Assembly: GCF_030954495.1 (NCBI RefSeq)
Contig: NZ_JAVHUW010000054.1
Location: 16,600 to 80,599, forward strand
Reading direction: 5' to 3'
Source of the DNA: Candidatus Desulfosporosinus nitrosoreducens
Lineage (GTDB): Bacteria > Bacillota > Desulfitobacteriia > Desulfitobacteriales > Desulfitobacteriaceae
DNA: 64,000 nucleotides
The notes under the pieces were generated by a model that saw only the letters and a list, made by a program, of their open reading frames with translations, was not told where the DNA came from and did not search any database. The position numbers and the translations under genes were made by a program. How positions within the stretch are numbered: position 1 is the stretch's first letter; each line of letters begins with the position of its first letter. This document shows positions 1-8,874 of this stretch, one piece after another.

Positions 1-45
1 ACGAGTGAAATGTTATTGGAACAGTATAATCGATTAGTATCATAA
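1..45 (+). CDS. 3' end of a gene entering from the left (partial)
   Basis: An open frame runs from the first base to a TAA at 43-45 and encodes 14 residues ending in EQYNRLVS. It is followed at once by a strong terminator hairpin (74-105), as expected for the true end of a gene. Too little is present to name the product, and a chance open frame is possible. Confidence 0.45.
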   Translation, partial: TSEMLLEQYNRLVS

Positions 46-73
46 TCAAAGTTCACCTATTGTGTGTTTTTTT

Positions 74-105
74 ATAAGCTCTGTCTGCTGACAGAGCTTA
101 TTTTA
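74..105 (+). terminator. Rho-independent terminator
   Basis: A perfect 12-bp stem (ATAAGCTCTGTC with GACAGAGCTTAT, loop TGCT) is followed by TTTT. It also has T-runs on its left side, so it can serve both the incoming + gene and the convergent MBL gene. Confidence 0.8.
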
Positions 106-154
106 CTGTTCTTGCCGGGATGTTCTTTCGTCAAGTAGCGAAAGCAGTTTGTCG

Positions 155-961
155 CTATAAGGTAATTGTATCGAGGTCATCGGGAACGAACAGGTTTCCG
201 CTGTAATATTTTCTCCCTTCGGCAGTATAAAGCTCTTTTCGCCGGGTTATATTGGTATCTTCCGTGTGCCAGAGTACAAGGTTTTTAATATTAAGGGAAG
301 CGGCAAGTTCGCAGGCATCTTTAACGGTGCTGTGATCCTTCTCATAAGGCTTGAATTTTTCGCGGTCACAATAAAGACAAAAGGCCTCAGATAAAAGCCA
401 ATCACTATTTAAGGCATATTTTCTGCATAATTCATTACAGGGTTCATCTCCTAAAAAAGTAAGAAGTTTTTCGTTACTCAGTTTCACAGTAAAGCCAAAC
501 TGTTTTGCTTTGCTGGAATGGATATCAAAAAAAGTAAAATCCCGACCTAAGAGATTGCTCGTTTGCCCATCATACAGCGGGATGAGGAGAATTCGGCTCC
601 CGATTAAATCCGTCAATTTTTGATCAAGGGTTAAACCTGCGAGAGTTATGATAGTGTCTGTAAGCTCCTCATGGCAATAAATTTTTAAATTCCCGCTATA
701 CTGACCTGAAAGTATAGACGAAGCAACCATTCGTATAATCCATACCATCCCCAGTAAGTGGTCTGAATGCTTATGGCTAACGAAAACATGATGAATCCTG
801 GCTAAGGAAATTCCGGCTTTCTCTAAAGCGGCTAATATGCCATTGCCGCCACCGGCGTCAACTAATAGATACTCATGGTCCTCACTTGAAAGGGCAAAAC
901 AGGTATTATAGCACTTAGTTACTGCAGCACATCCTGTTCCTAAAACAATTAGATGATTCAT
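155..961 (-). CDS. MBL-fold metal-dependent hydrolase (RNase Z/arylsulfatase-like)
   Basis: The 268-residue product has the metallo-beta-lactamase metal motif HxHxDH (SHKHSDH, about residues 62-68), preceded by a LGTGCA strand-loop and a LLVDAGGG segment, as in RNase Z and related MBL hydrolases. A later FLGDEP and LWHTED supply likely further metal ligands. It should be a soluble zinc-type hydrolase acting on a phosphodiester, sulfate or lactone bond; the substrate cannot be read from sequence. I chose the ATG at 961 rather than the GTG nine bases upstream, because GGAG lies at a good distance before it. It is a single gene, convergent with the partial gene on the left, and no signal peptide is seen. 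Confidence 0.8.
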   Translation of the reverse strand: MNHLIVLGTGCAAVTKCYNTCFALSSEDHEYLLVDAGGGNGILAALEKAGISLARIHHVFVSHKHSDHLLGMVWIIRMVASSILSGQYSGNLKIYCHEELTDTIITLAGLTLDQKLTDLIGSRILLIPLYDGQTSNLLGRDFTFFDIHSSKAKQFGFTVKLSNEKLLTFLGDEPCNELCRKYALNSDWLLSEAFCLYCDREKFKPYEKDHSTVKDACELAASLNIKNLVLWHTEDTNITRRKELYTAEGRKYYSGNLFVPDDLDTITL

Positions 962-1091
962 TACTTTCACTCCGATTGTAGTTTGCTTTGGTGTATCCGC
1001 TGAGATCTTCCCAACTCTTTCATTTGAGAACTAATTAAGCAGGAAGAACAAGAATTATAGTCCTAAAATTGTTAGTTTTTGGATGGCAAAA

Positions 1092-1134
1092 TGTTAAACA
1101 TTTAACAGACAATTTCTTCTCTAAGACTTATACT
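1092..1134 (+). promoter_or_regulatory. Putative promoter with overlapping palindrome
   Basis: TATACT (1129-1134) is a good -10 box. CAGACA, 17 bases upstream, is a weak -35. A symmetric TGTTAAA-CA-TTTAACA (1092-1107) overlaps the -35 and could be an operator for the downstream flavoprotein gene. This is inferred by eye only. Confidence 0.4.
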
Positions 1135-1170
1135 AAGAGACAGTAATAAATTAAAAGAAAGGGGATTGGC

Positions 1171-1842
1171 ATGTCTCCCAAAATTATTGGTATTTCAGGT
1201 AGCCCTATACCAAACAGTAATACCGATCGCCTGATTATTCAAATGCTAAAATCAAGCGGAGTGGATTACGAGTTTGTCAAGCTCAGCCATATAAATGTAA
1301 GACCTTGCCGCGCTTGTAAAGCTTGTGTCACTGATAACCTTTGCAAGGTGTTGGATGATTTCCAGGAACTTGCCCCAAAAGTGAAAGAATCCCAAGCTCT
1401 AATCATCGGTGGTTACACGCCCTATGAAATGCTTGACGCTTATACAAAGTCTTTTTTGGAAAGACTCTGGTCGATGCGGCATGTCCGAGGCCTTAATCAG
1501 GGCAGAATCGTCGTAACTGTTGTCTCCAGCTTATCTTCACAAACGGCAGCCACTGTTCTGAAGTCAATGGCAGCGGAAATAAATAAGGAGAAAATGAATC
1601 ACGTTGCACAATTAGGTATTGTCGGCAATGTTCCGTGCCTTACTTGCGGCTCTGGCGACAACTGTGATTTTAGCGGCGTACAAAAGAAATTTGGCCCTGA
1701 TGCAAAAGCATCCGCTGACTTGTGCAGCGCTGTGGAAACACAACAAGTTTGGGAAGAAGCCAGCGGACTTGCCAAAATGATCGGGCAGTACATACGTGGT
1801 GAGAGTGTTATACTTCCCAAGGTGGTCTCTGAAAATAATTAA
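1171..1842 (+). CDS. Iron-sulfur flavoprotein / NADPH-dependent FMN reductase family
   Basis: The 223-residue flavodoxin-fold protein begins with GISGSP...SNTDRL, the FMN phosphate-binding loop of the NADPH-dependent FMN reductase family. Four cysteines at residues 46, 49, 52 and 58 form CX2CX2CX5C. This matches the compact cluster motif known from iron-sulfur flavoproteins (Isf), so a [4Fe-4S] cluster beside FMN is likely. A second cysteine group (CLTCGSGDNC) lies near residue 155. The role would be cytoplasmic electron transfer in an anaerobe. A GAAAGGGG ribosome site precedes the ATG. It stands alone and converges with the next gene, sharing a terminator at 1894-1917. Confidence 0.82.
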   Translation: MSPKIIGISGSPIPNSNTDRLIIQMLKSSGVDYEFVKLSHINVRPCRACKACVTDNLCKVLDDFQELAPKVKESQALIIGGYTPYEMLDAYTKSFLERLWSMRHVRGLNQGRIVVTVVSSLSSQTAATVLKSMAAEINKEKMNHVAQLGIVGNVPCLTCGSGDNCDFSGVQKKFGPDAKASADLCSAVETQQVWEEASGLAKMIGQYIRGESVILPKVVSENN

Positions 1843-1893
1843 GAATTATGTCAGGCGCAGACTCCAGCAGAACTATAATTGCCTGTCAGAAAA

Positions 1894-1917
1894 GAACCGA
1901 GGCCGCAGCCTCGGTTC
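1894..1917. terminator. Bidirectional terminator hairpin
   Basis: A perfect 10-bp GC-rich stem (GAACCGAGGC with GCCTCGGTTC) with a 4-base loop lies between two convergent genes. T-tracts are short, so efficiency is uncertain. Confidence 0.65.
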
Positions 1918-1922
1918 CGTTG

Positions 1923-2255
1923 CTATTCTTCCGTCTTTTTGCTGTCCTCATTTTGCTGAACCGGAGTTTCTCTTTCTGAAGAGTTTCTGAAATGGTGCTC
2001 GTGATTGAAGGAGTAGCCGCATGGCCCTCGTCCTCCGCTATGATGTGCATGGTGTTTGTGCATGGCTTTAAAAAACTGATGTATAGGGGAACCGTCAGGA
2101 TGTTCGAAACCGGCCTGCCTGGCTTTCTCTTTAAAATTCAAGAAGGCTTCAAATGCTTCCAACTTCGCCCTCAGACTTTCTTTGTCCCCTTGAAGTGTGA
2201 CCGTAAAGCCATTTTCATTTTCTGTAAAAGCGAATTTAAAGGTCTCTCGATTCAT
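1923..2255 (-). CDS. Hypothetical protein, His-rich segment
   Basis: The 110-residue protein is of no family I recognise. The first about 50 residues (KFAFTENENGFTVTLQG) look like a small alpha/beta unit. A histidine-rich stretch follows (HKHHAHHSGGRGPCG, about residues 65-80), then a charged Glu/Lys/Gln-rich tail. The histidines could bind metal, but nothing else supports that. A purine-rich GGAAGGGA-type ribosome site precedes the ATG on the minus strand. It is probably a single gene, with repeat copy A lying just upstream. Confidence 0.6.
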   Translation of the reverse strand: MNRETFKFAFTENENGFTVTLQGDKESLRAKLEAFEAFLNFKEKARQAGFEHPDGSPIHQFFKAMHKHHAHHSGGRGPCGYSFNHEHHFRNSSERETPVQQNEDSKKTEE

Positions 2256-2311
2256 AAATATCCCTTCCTTTTTTACTTTATTTAAATTTGTATGAACCTC
2301 AAATTTAATTT

Positions 2312-2442
2312 GATCCGCTGACTAATCCGTTCTAAGACTCCCGCTGCGGCAAGCGGTGAGTTAAGAGCGGCTAAATCTCTGGCTAAGTGCGACTAAGTTT
2401 CAGATGGAGTTAAAACTCCACCTGAATCAAGCCATCTTTATA
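2312..2442 (+). repeat. Dispersed intergenic repeat, copy A
   Basis: About 130 bases match copies at 32960-33090 (same orientation) and 6818-6950 (inverted). The layout is CCGCTGACTAATCCG, an inner inverted pair around CTGCGGCAAG, then a GGAGTTAAAACTCC hairpin and AATCAAGCC near the end. In this copy the right arm of the large hairpin is degenerate. It encodes nothing obvious. Confidence 0.85.
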
Positions 2443-2485
2443 AAGCGTCTTCGGAAACAGATAGCCAACCTAGAAAAAGCTGTTT

Positions 2486-4198
2486 TTAGGGATGAAACCG
2501 CGGTTTGCGAAATCCTGGTGCCTGCCCCATGGCTCGGCTTCTTCGGCCCATTCTTGGGGAAGCGGAAGAATATGAGTTGCCTTTGATAACAGTAAGGAAA
2601 GCAAGGGCTGAAAGAAAAACCAATATTAACCCAGCCTTAAAATAGGGGCCTTCCAGTAAAATAGCTCCGGAGATTAGGAAACCGCTGCTAAAAATCGCTC
2701 GGACAATTTGGTTTGTCTGAGCCCTTTGGTTTTGTAAGAGATTCAACTCAAAACTTTTGGCTGGATAAACTTTAATCTCACCAAGTTCTAACCCGGTAAT
2801 AAAGCGGTTTAGCTTTCCCGGCAAGGAAATAACTTCAGTGAAAGTCTTCTTTGCCTGGTCAAAAATTAATCTTTTAGGGGCATTTCCCGCTCCCTGTCCC
2901 AAGAGCAGCTCTTCAGCATAAGGCCGCAGAGTTTTTATAAGATCAAGCTGAGGGTTTAATCCGCCGCAGATTCCTGTAACCGTTAAAAGCGATTTTCCTA
3001 AAAACAAAGTCTGAGCCGGAATCTGAAAGGGTTGGGAATACATAAATTCTCTTAATTCTAAAAGGAATTCGTCAGAATTGACTTTATTTAGGCTGGGATC
3101 TGCGAAGACATTTGCCAATAGAAGTTTAAGTCCTTTGGCTAAGGTTTGTTTTTCAGCATGCGGCCTGAGGAAACCGAGTTTTTCAAAGACAGCCACCATT
3201 TGATCGGTGTCTTTTTGGAATAAAGCAATGATGAAAGCAATTAGTTTTTCTCGCATGTCTTCTTCAATCCGTCCGACCATTCCGAAATCTATAAAAACGA
3301 GTGTTCCGTCTTCTTTAACGAGCAAATTACCCGGATGAGGATCTGCGTGAAAAAAGGCGTCGTTCAGTAGCTGCTGCACATAAGCGGAGATCAAGGTGTC
3401 GGCAATCTCGGAGCGGTCTAATCCGGCCTTCTCCAGAGCCGCATAATCGTTTACCTTGTAACCGGAGACATATTCCATCGTCAGAACGTGTTGCGTTGTG
3501 TATTCCCAATACACTTCAGGAACGCTGATTTTAGAGTTCCCGGAAAAATTTGCTCTGAAAATATCCGCATGCCTGCCTTCCTTGATGTAGTCCAGTTCAT
3601 CAAGTGTTGTTGCCACAAACTCACGATAAATCAGCTCTAAATCAACGGCCGCTCTGATCTTAGGGTATCGTTTGGCGAAGGTCACCATAAACCGGAGAGC
3701 GTTAAAGTCGGTTTGAATAATTTCTTCAATGCCAGGGCGCAGTATTTTAACGGCTACTTTTTTATGACCTTTTATCTCCGCCGTATGAACCTGCCCCAAA
3801 GAGGCGGAAGCAACCGGTTCTTGAGAGAAATTTGTATAAACCTCAGCAATGGCACAGCGGTATTCTTCTTCAATTCGCTGGATAATTTCCGGCGTTCCGA
3901 CAGGTTTAACGGCATCTTGCAGCTTTGCCAGTTCACTTGTATACTCCTCAGGCAAGACGTCTACTCTGGAACTGAAAAATTGTCCCAACTTGATCAGAAG
4001 CCCTCCAAGTTCTCCCGCCGTCTCAGCAAAGGCACTGGCCTGCTTCCGATAGAGTGCTTTTGCCTCTTTTTGATATTTTTCTTCGCTAAGAAATCGCTTT
4101 TTCTTAGTTATCCACCAAAGTTGAACTATAAATCTTAAAAACAGTAAGATGATCACGCGAAAGCGCTTGTCCTTAAAAAACCGTGTGATAATAGGCAT
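2486..4198 (-). CDS. ABC1/UbiB-family atypical kinase
   Basis: The 570-residue protein shows the ABC1 (AarF/UbiB) hallmarks in order: the KxGQ motif (LLIKLGQFFSSR, about residues 68-79), the alanine-rich nucleotide loop (ASASLGQVH), the VAVKILRPG lysine, DPHPGNLLV and the metal-binding FIDFGMVG. Two hydrophobic segments near the C-terminus would anchor it in the membrane, as in UbiB. Family members support isoprenoid-lipid (quinone) metabolism; the exact role in Firmicutes is not settled. A GGAGG site five bases before the ATG supports the start. It is monocistronic, with the upstream region shared divergently with the thrS leader. Confidence 0.88.
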   Translation of the reverse strand: MPIITRFFKDKRFRVIILLFLRFIVQLWWITKKKRFLSEEKYQKEAKALYRKQASAFAETAGELGGLLIKLGQFFSSRVDVLPEEYTSELAKLQDAVKPVGTPEIIQRIEEEYRCAIAEVYTNFSQEPVASASLGQVHTAEIKGHKKVAVKILRPGIEEIIQTDFNALRFMVTFAKRYPKIRAAVDLELIYREFVATTLDELDYIKEGRHADIFRANFSGNSKISVPEVYWEYTTQHVLTMEYVSGYKVNDYAALEKAGLDRSEIADTLISAYVQQLLNDAFFHADPHPGNLLVKEDGTLVFIDFGMVGRIEEDMREKLIAFIIALFQKDTDQMVAVFEKLGFLRPHAEKQTLAKGLKLLLANVFADPSLNKVNSDEFLLELREFMYSQPFQIPAQTLFLGKSLLTVTGICGGLNPQLDLIKTLRPYAEELLLGQGAGNAPKRLIFDQAKKTFTEVISLPGKLNRFITGLELGEIKVYPAKSFELNLLQNQRAQTNQIVRAIFSSGFLISGAILLEGPYFKAGLILVFLSALAFLTVIKGNSYSSASPRMGRRSRAMGQAPGFRKPRFHP

Positions 4199-4484
4199 CG
4201 GTTTCCTCCTTCTTTAGACTGCGAATTCAATTTTTGACGCTAGGACTTAAGCTTTGTCCCGATAGCCTGAGAGCATCTCCGAATTCAATCATTTTGGTTT
4301 GGCACAAGTAAAAAAATATTGACACACTAAACATAAACCCTTATTATGAATTTAAGTTTTACTACAGCTAATATAATATTTATCACACCAAAATGCAAAC
4401 CTATTTTCTTGTCTTGCCGGACATTCAGATAGAGTAAGAGGAATTATTCTGGTTTTTAGGAGATTAAGCCCCTCTCTAAAGCGC

Positions 4485-4513
4485 TTGACAATAATAAAAC
4501 TAGGGAATAGTAT
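4485..4513 (+). promoter_or_regulatory. Sigma-A promoter of the thrS T-box transcript
   Basis: TTGACA (4485-4490) and TAGTAT (4508-4513) are separated by 17 bases. Initiation near 4520 would start the RNA just before the T-box leader. Confidence 0.6.
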
Positions 4514-4524
4514 TAATAACTAAA

Positions 4525-4740
4525 TATAGACTGGCAGGCTATGACGAGAAGAGTAGGATGATCTGGCTTTTCAGAGAGAAAGCATCAGCGGCTGAAAGTG
4601 CTTTTAAAAAAAGACATCTGAAGACCACCTCCGAGCCGGAACGGTGATTCCGTTATCATCATTAATGAGCTAAAATTAGGGTGGAACCGCGGGATAAACT
4701 CCCGTCCCTTACGTTAAGTAAGGGACGGGAGTTTTTATAA
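4525..4740 (+). promoter_or_regulatory. T-box riboswitch (threonyl-tRNA sensing)
   Basis: The leader contains the T-box signature AGGGTGGAACCGCGG (4678-4692) followed by a terminator (4696-4734 plus T-run), and a Stem I start of the GACGAGAAGAGTAGG type near 4540. An ACC triplet at 4624-4626, in the 3' part of the Stem I region, is the likely threonine specifier. It precedes thrS. Known T-box logic is that uncharged tRNA-Thr binds and stabilises the antiterminator, so thrS is read through. Confidence 0.92.
4696..4740 (+). terminator. T-box terminator stem
   Basis: A 16-bp perfect stem (AAACTCCCGTCCCTTA with its complement) is followed by a T-rich tail. It is mutually exclusive with the antiterminator that uses the T-box bases just upstream. 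Confidence 0.9.
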
Positions 4741-4779
4741 TTATAAGACAAAATCAATCAATGGGAGGTAATTTCAGGT

Positions 4780-6720
4780 ATGATTAAGATTATGCTGAAA
4801 GATGGAAGCTGTAAGGAGTATAACAAAGGCATTACTATTAAAGAAGTTGCCGAAACTATAAGTCCGGAGCTGGCAAGGGGGGCTTTAGTAGGCGAAGTTG
4901 ACGGTGTTATTCGGGATTTGAGTTACAAATTAGAAAATAATTGTACATTGAAGATTTTAACCTTTGCCAGTGAAGGAGGAAAACTTGCCTACTGGCATAC
5001 GACATCCCACATCCTGGCTCAGGCAGTAAAGAGACGTTATCCGGAAGTCAAACTTGCCATCGGTCCCGCCATAAGGAACGGGTTTTACTATGATTTTGAC
5101 AGTGATCAAACCTTTACACCTGAGGTTATGCAAACGCTGGAGAAGGAAATGGAAAAAATCATAAAAGAGGCTTTGCCAATTGAGCGCTTTACTCTTGACA
5201 AAATTGAAGCTATTAAGTTGATGGAGGAAAGAAACGAACCTTACAAGTTGGAACTTATCCGGGATTTGCCTGAAACAGAGGAGATTTCCTTCTACAAACA
5301 GGGAGAATTCGTTGATCTCTGCGCCGGCCCCCATTTGTCTTCAACGAATAAGATTAAGGCTTTCAAGCTGACCCAGTCCGCTGGTGCCTATTGGCGAGGC
5401 AGTGAAAAGAATAAAATGCTGCAGAGAATCTATGGAATTTCTTTTCCCAAGAAAAGTGAGTTGGATGAATATCTCGCACGAATTGAAGAGGCCAAGAAGA
5501 GAGATCACAATAAACTCGGACGCGAGTTGGAAATGTTTACAACTGTCGATTACATCGGTCAGGGCTTGCCAATATTGATGCCCAAAGGTGCGAAGGTTAT
5601 TCAAATTCTCCAGCGTTTTGTCGAAGATGAAGAGGAGCGCCGGGGTTACATGCTAACCAAAACGCCGTTTATGGCTAAAAGTGATTTGTATAAAATTTCC
5701 GGACATTGGGACCATTACCGGGAAGGCATGTTTGTTATGGGGAATGAGAAAGAGGAAAATGCGGAGCTTTTGGCCCTGCGGCCGATGACTTGTCCATTTC
5801 AATTTCAGGTTTATTTGGCAAAGCCCAGAAGTTATCGCGACTTGCCTATGAGGTTTAATGAAACATCGACGTTATTTAGAAACGAATCTTCAGGTGAGAT
5901 GCATGGACTAATCAGAGTAAGGCAGTTTACAATTTCTGAAGGTCATATAGCCTGTACGCCGGATCAGCTTGACCAGGAATTTGCTAATTGTATTGATTTG
6001 GCAAATTTCATGCTTAAGGCAGTCGGCCTGGATGAAGATGTTTCTTACCGTTTTTCCAAATGGGACCCTCAGAACAAGGAGAAATATATTGGAACAGAGG
6101 ATCAATGGGAAGAAGCACAGAATCGAATGAGACAAATATTGGATAAACTTAATTTGAGCTATGAAGAAGAGGAGGGAGAAGCCGCTTTTTATGGACCTAA
6201 ACTTGATATTCAAATAAAGAACGTATTTGGCAAGGAAGATACGCTAATAACTGTCCAGATAGATTTTCAGTTGGCGGAAAAATTTGGCATGCAGTATACC
6301 GACAGTGACGGTCAGAAGAAATATCCTTATGTAATTCATAGAACTTCTCTAGGCTGCTATGAGAGAACCTTGGCCTTGCTTATCGAAAAATACGGAGGCG
6401 CCTTCCCAACCTGGCTGTCTCCGCTGCAGGTGAAAATTCTTCCCTTGAGCGACAAGCATCATGCTTATGCCCTGGAGGTGCAAAGGCTGATGCAGAATAG
6501 AGGGGTAAGAGTGGAAGTCGATGCGAGAAACGAAAAGATAGGCTACAAAATTCGCGAAGCCCAAATGGAGAAAACACCCTATATGCTTGTTCTGGGGGAC
6601 AAAGAATTAGAAAACAGGACAGTAGCAGTAAGGTCCAGAAAAGAAGGGGACCTTGGCACAATGGCAATTGACCAGTTTACGAATATGTTGGCTGGGGAAA
6701 TAGCTGAAAGAATACGGTAA
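4780..6720 (+). CDS. thrS: Threonyl-tRNA synthetase
   Basis: The 646-residue protein has the normal bacterial ThrRS length and order. There is an N-terminal TGS domain (1-60) and an editing/SAD domain (about 65-225) with HTTSHILAQAV and LCAGPHL supplying the His and Cys ligands. The class II catalytic core (about 240-535) has the zinc cysteine in RPMTCPFQ, motif 2 (FNETSTLFRNESSG) and motif 3 (HRTSLGCYER). A C-terminal anticodon-binding domain follows. It attaches threonine to tRNA-Thr in the cytoplasm. It is preceded by GGGAGG and by its own T-box, and followed by a terminator, so it is monocistronic. Confidence 0.98.
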   Translation: MIKIMLKDGSCKEYNKGITIKEVAETISPELARGALVGEVDGVIRDLSYKLENNCTLKILTFASEGGKLAYWHTTSHILAQAVKRRYPEVKLAIGPAIRNGFYYDFDSDQTFTPEVMQTLEKEMEKIIKEALPIERFTLDKIEAIKLMEERNEPYKLELIRDLPETEEISFYKQGEFVDLCAGPHLSSTNKIKAFKLTQSAGAYWRGSEKNKMLQRIYGISFPKKSELDEYLARIEEAKKRDHNKLGRELEMFTTVDYIGQGLPILMPKGAKVIQILQRFVEDEEERRGYMLTKTPFMAKSDLYKISGHWDHYREGMFVMGNEKEENAELLALRPMTCPFQFQVYLAKPRSYRDLPMRFNETSTLFRNESSGEMHGLIRVRQFTISEGHIACTPDQLDQEFANCIDLANFMLKAVGLDEDVSYRFSKWDPQNKEKYIGTEDQWEEAQNRMRQILDKLNLSYEEEEGEAAFYGPKLDIQIKNVFGKEDTLITVQIDFQLAEKFGMQYTDSDGQKKYPYVIHRTSLGCYERTLALLIEKYGGAFPTWLSPLQVKILPLSDKHHAYALEVQRLMQNRGVRVEVDARNEKIGYKIREAQMEKTPYMLVLGDKELENRTVAVRSRKEGDLGTMAIDQFTNMLAGEIAERIR

Positions 6721-6746
6721 AAAAGAAGAGGAGCCCCCGGACAGTA

Positions 6747-6801
6747 CCTTGCGGCAAACAACAGTTGATGGACGCTGATCAGTTTGCCGCAAGGGCTTTT
6801 T
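6747..6801 (+). terminator. Terminator after thrS
   Basis: A 13-bp perfect stem (CCTTGCGGCAAAC with GTTTGCCGCAAGG, 22-base loop) is followed by GCTTTTTT. Confidence 0.85.
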
Positions 6802-6817
6802 TATTGATGCCTTATAC

Positions 6818-6950
6818 TATAAAGAAGGCTTGATTCAGGTGGAGTTTTAACTCCCTCTGAATCTTAGTCGCCCTTATCCGCTGACTAATCCGCTCTTAAC
6901 CCACCGCTTGCCGAAGCGGGAGTCTTAGGGCGGATTAGTCAGCGGATAAA
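6818..6950 (-). repeat. Dispersed intergenic repeat, copy B (inverted)
   Basis: The reverse complement of this stretch matches copies A (2312) and C (32960). This copy keeps both arms of the large hairpin: an 18-bp perfect outer arm (starting ATCCGCTGACTAATCCGC) closes around an inner CCGCTTGCCGAAGCGG stem. A second GGAGTTTTAACTCC hairpin lies on the left. The remaining 6951-7215 is an AT-rich leader with no clear Crp/Fnr box. Confidence 0.88.
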
Positions 6951-7215
6951 AAATTTTAGAATGTAACTAATACTACAGACTATCCTGAGGATATATAGTA
7001 TGGTTGAATTATTAAATATACTAATTGTGACTATAAAAAAACCAGACTATACTTCAGGAGTTCGCGAAAATTTGTACCCTGTTGCTTCAGAGTAGAAGTG
7101 ATGGTCACCCTGGTTACTGAGAATTAATAAAGAGAAGTAGGAGGTGGGATAGAATTAAATGTGAAAGAGAGAACGAGAACAAGACGTGAGTGCCTTAAAA
7201 GAGGAGGGGTTTACA

Positions 7216-8703
7216 ATGGGATTGCCGACCGTGCATCCAACAGGTACTACAATTTATAATCCGGAAAAAGCCTACAATGGGTACACGATTTTTCAAGCCC
7301 AGGAGCTGGGGGCTTTGCTGATTGACATGAATGGCAAAGAAGTTAAGCTCTGGAAAGGACTTCAGGGATTTCCCAATAAAATGCTCCCGGGTGGTTATGT
7401 TCTGGGACATCGCGGCACAAGGGATACAAAATTTGGTTATCAGGACGACATTGACCTGATTCAAGTAGACTGGGAGGGAAATGTCGTTTGGGAATTCAAT
7501 CAATATGAATATATCGAAGACCCGGGAAACGAACCCCGCTGGATGGCCAGACAACACCATGACTATCAGAGGGAAGGGAATCCGGTAGGATACTACGTTC
7601 CGGGTATGAATCCTAAAGTCAACAGTGGAAATACTTTGATTTTATGTCATAAAAATCTCGTCAATCACAAGATCTCAGATAAGACTTTGCTCGATGATAC
7701 CATTATTGAAGTGGACTGGGAGGGAAATATTGTTTGGGAATGGATCTGCAGCGAGCATTTTGAGGAATTGGGCTTTTCCGAAGCCGAAAAAAATGTTCTT
7801 TTCCGCGATCCTAATATGCACGAGTGCGGCGGCGGTATGGGGGACTGGATGCATATCAATTCCATGTCCGCTCTGGGACCCAACAAATGGTATGACCAAG
7901 GCGACGAGCGCTTCCATCCCGATAACATTATCTGGGATGCCCGTGAGAGCAATATTATGGCTATTATCAGCAAAGAAACCGGAAAAATTGTCTGGAAGCT
8001 CGGTCCGGACTTTACCTCCAGTAAACAATTGAAAAAACTGGGGATAATTATTGGACAACATCACTGCCACTTAATTCCGAAAGGACTCCCTGGGGAAGGG
8101 AATATCCTTATCTTTGACAATGGCGGCTGGGCCGGCTACGGACTCCCCAGTATGACCAGCCCTTACGGGACAAAAGCCTATCGTCGGGATCATTCGCGGG
8201 TTCTGGAAATCGATCCTGTCAGCTTCAAAATCCTTTGGCAGTATACTCCCACTGAAGCCGGTCATCTCCAGCCTTTTCATTCTCATTATTTTTACAGCCC
8301 TTTTATCAGCAGTGCCCAAAGATTACCTAATGGAAACACCCTGATTACGGAAGGCTCCGGCGGCAGAATTTTTGAGGTAACGCAAGAGCATGAATTGGTC
8401 TGGGAGTTTATCTCGCCCTATTGGGGCAAAAGCTTTAAACTCAATATGGTTTACCGTGCTTATCGTTTGCCCTATGACTGGGTTCCTCAATTAGAAAAAC
8501 CGCAAGAAGTGGCCATTGAACGGGTCGATGTTACCCAGTTTCGAATGCCTGGAGCCGCACCCTTGGGGTGTGACGATGTGGTCGAAGTGACTGGAACCTT
8601 GGGCTACGGTGATGTCGACGGTTTCTGTGTTACTACCGAAGAAGCAGCTCCGGTTGAAAACGCTGAGGAAGGCAGTGAGTACTCTGGACTAATCCGACTT
8701 TAA
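7216..8703 (+). CDS. Arylsulfotransferase-like (ASST family) protein
   Basis: The 495-residue protein has the repeated WEGN(I/V)VWE blades of the ASST beta-propeller. It carries histidine motifs resembling the active-site histidines of PAPS-independent aryl sulfotransferases: MHINSMS, GQHHCHLIP and FHSHYF. The EGSGGRIFEV blade near the C-terminus fits as well. The known reaction moves sulfate from one phenolic ester to another phenol. No signal peptide is visible, unlike periplasmic Gram-negative ASSTs, so it probably works in the cytoplasm. GAGGAGG eight bases before the ATG at 7216 decides the start over an upstream GTG (7186). The last about 60 residues are an acidic extension. The MFS carrier and Crp/Fnr regulator that follow suggest uptake and regulated use of an aromatic sulfate or related ester. 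Confidence 0.78.
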   Translation: MGLPTVHPTGTTIYNPEKAYNGYTIFQAQELGALLIDMNGKEVKLWKGLQGFPNKMLPGGYVLGHRGTRDTKFGYQDDIDLIQVDWEGNVVWEFNQYEYIEDPGNEPRWMARQHHDYQREGNPVGYYVPGMNPKVNSGNTLILCHKNLVNHKISDKTLLDDTIIEVDWEGNIVWEWICSEHFEELGFSEAEKNVLFRDPNMHECGGGMGDWMHINSMSALGPNKWYDQGDERFHPDNIIWDARESNIMAIISKETGKIVWKLGPDFTSSKQLKKLGIIIGQHHCHLIPKGLPGEGNILIFDNGGWAGYGLPSMTSPYGTKAYRRDHSRVLEIDPVSFKILWQYTPTEAGHLQPFHSHYFYSPFISSAQRLPNGNTLITEGSGGRIFEVTQEHELVWEFISPYWGKSFKLNMVYRAYRLPYDWVPQLEKPQEVAIERVDVTQFRMPGAAPLGCDDVVEVTGTLGYGDVDGFCVTTEEAAPVENAEEGSEYSGLIRL

Positions 8704-8730
8704 AGCCTGATATCATGATCGAGTTTAACT

Positions 8731-8750
8731 GGGAGGAGGGTTCTCCTCCC
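8731..8750 (+). other. GC-rich hairpin between arylsulfotransferase and MFS genes
   Basis: GGGAGGAG pairs with CTCCTCCC around a 4-base loop, without a T-run. It may act as an mRNA stabiliser or attenuator inside a two-gene operon. Confidence 0.45.
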
Positions 8751-8874
8751 CAGGAGTCAAAATCTTCCGTCATATAATTCAACCTGAATTGGGCTATATC
8801 GCTTTATTAAGCAATTGAAAGGCGCAGGAAAACAACTATCACTATCACCCAGGCATTAGAAAGGACGTGGCAAG

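Noticed and set aside
7000..7180. Possible Crp/Fnr or CprK-type box before the arylsulfotransferase
   Set aside because: Only loose half-sites (such as TTGAATTATTAAA) are seen; no convincing palindrome.
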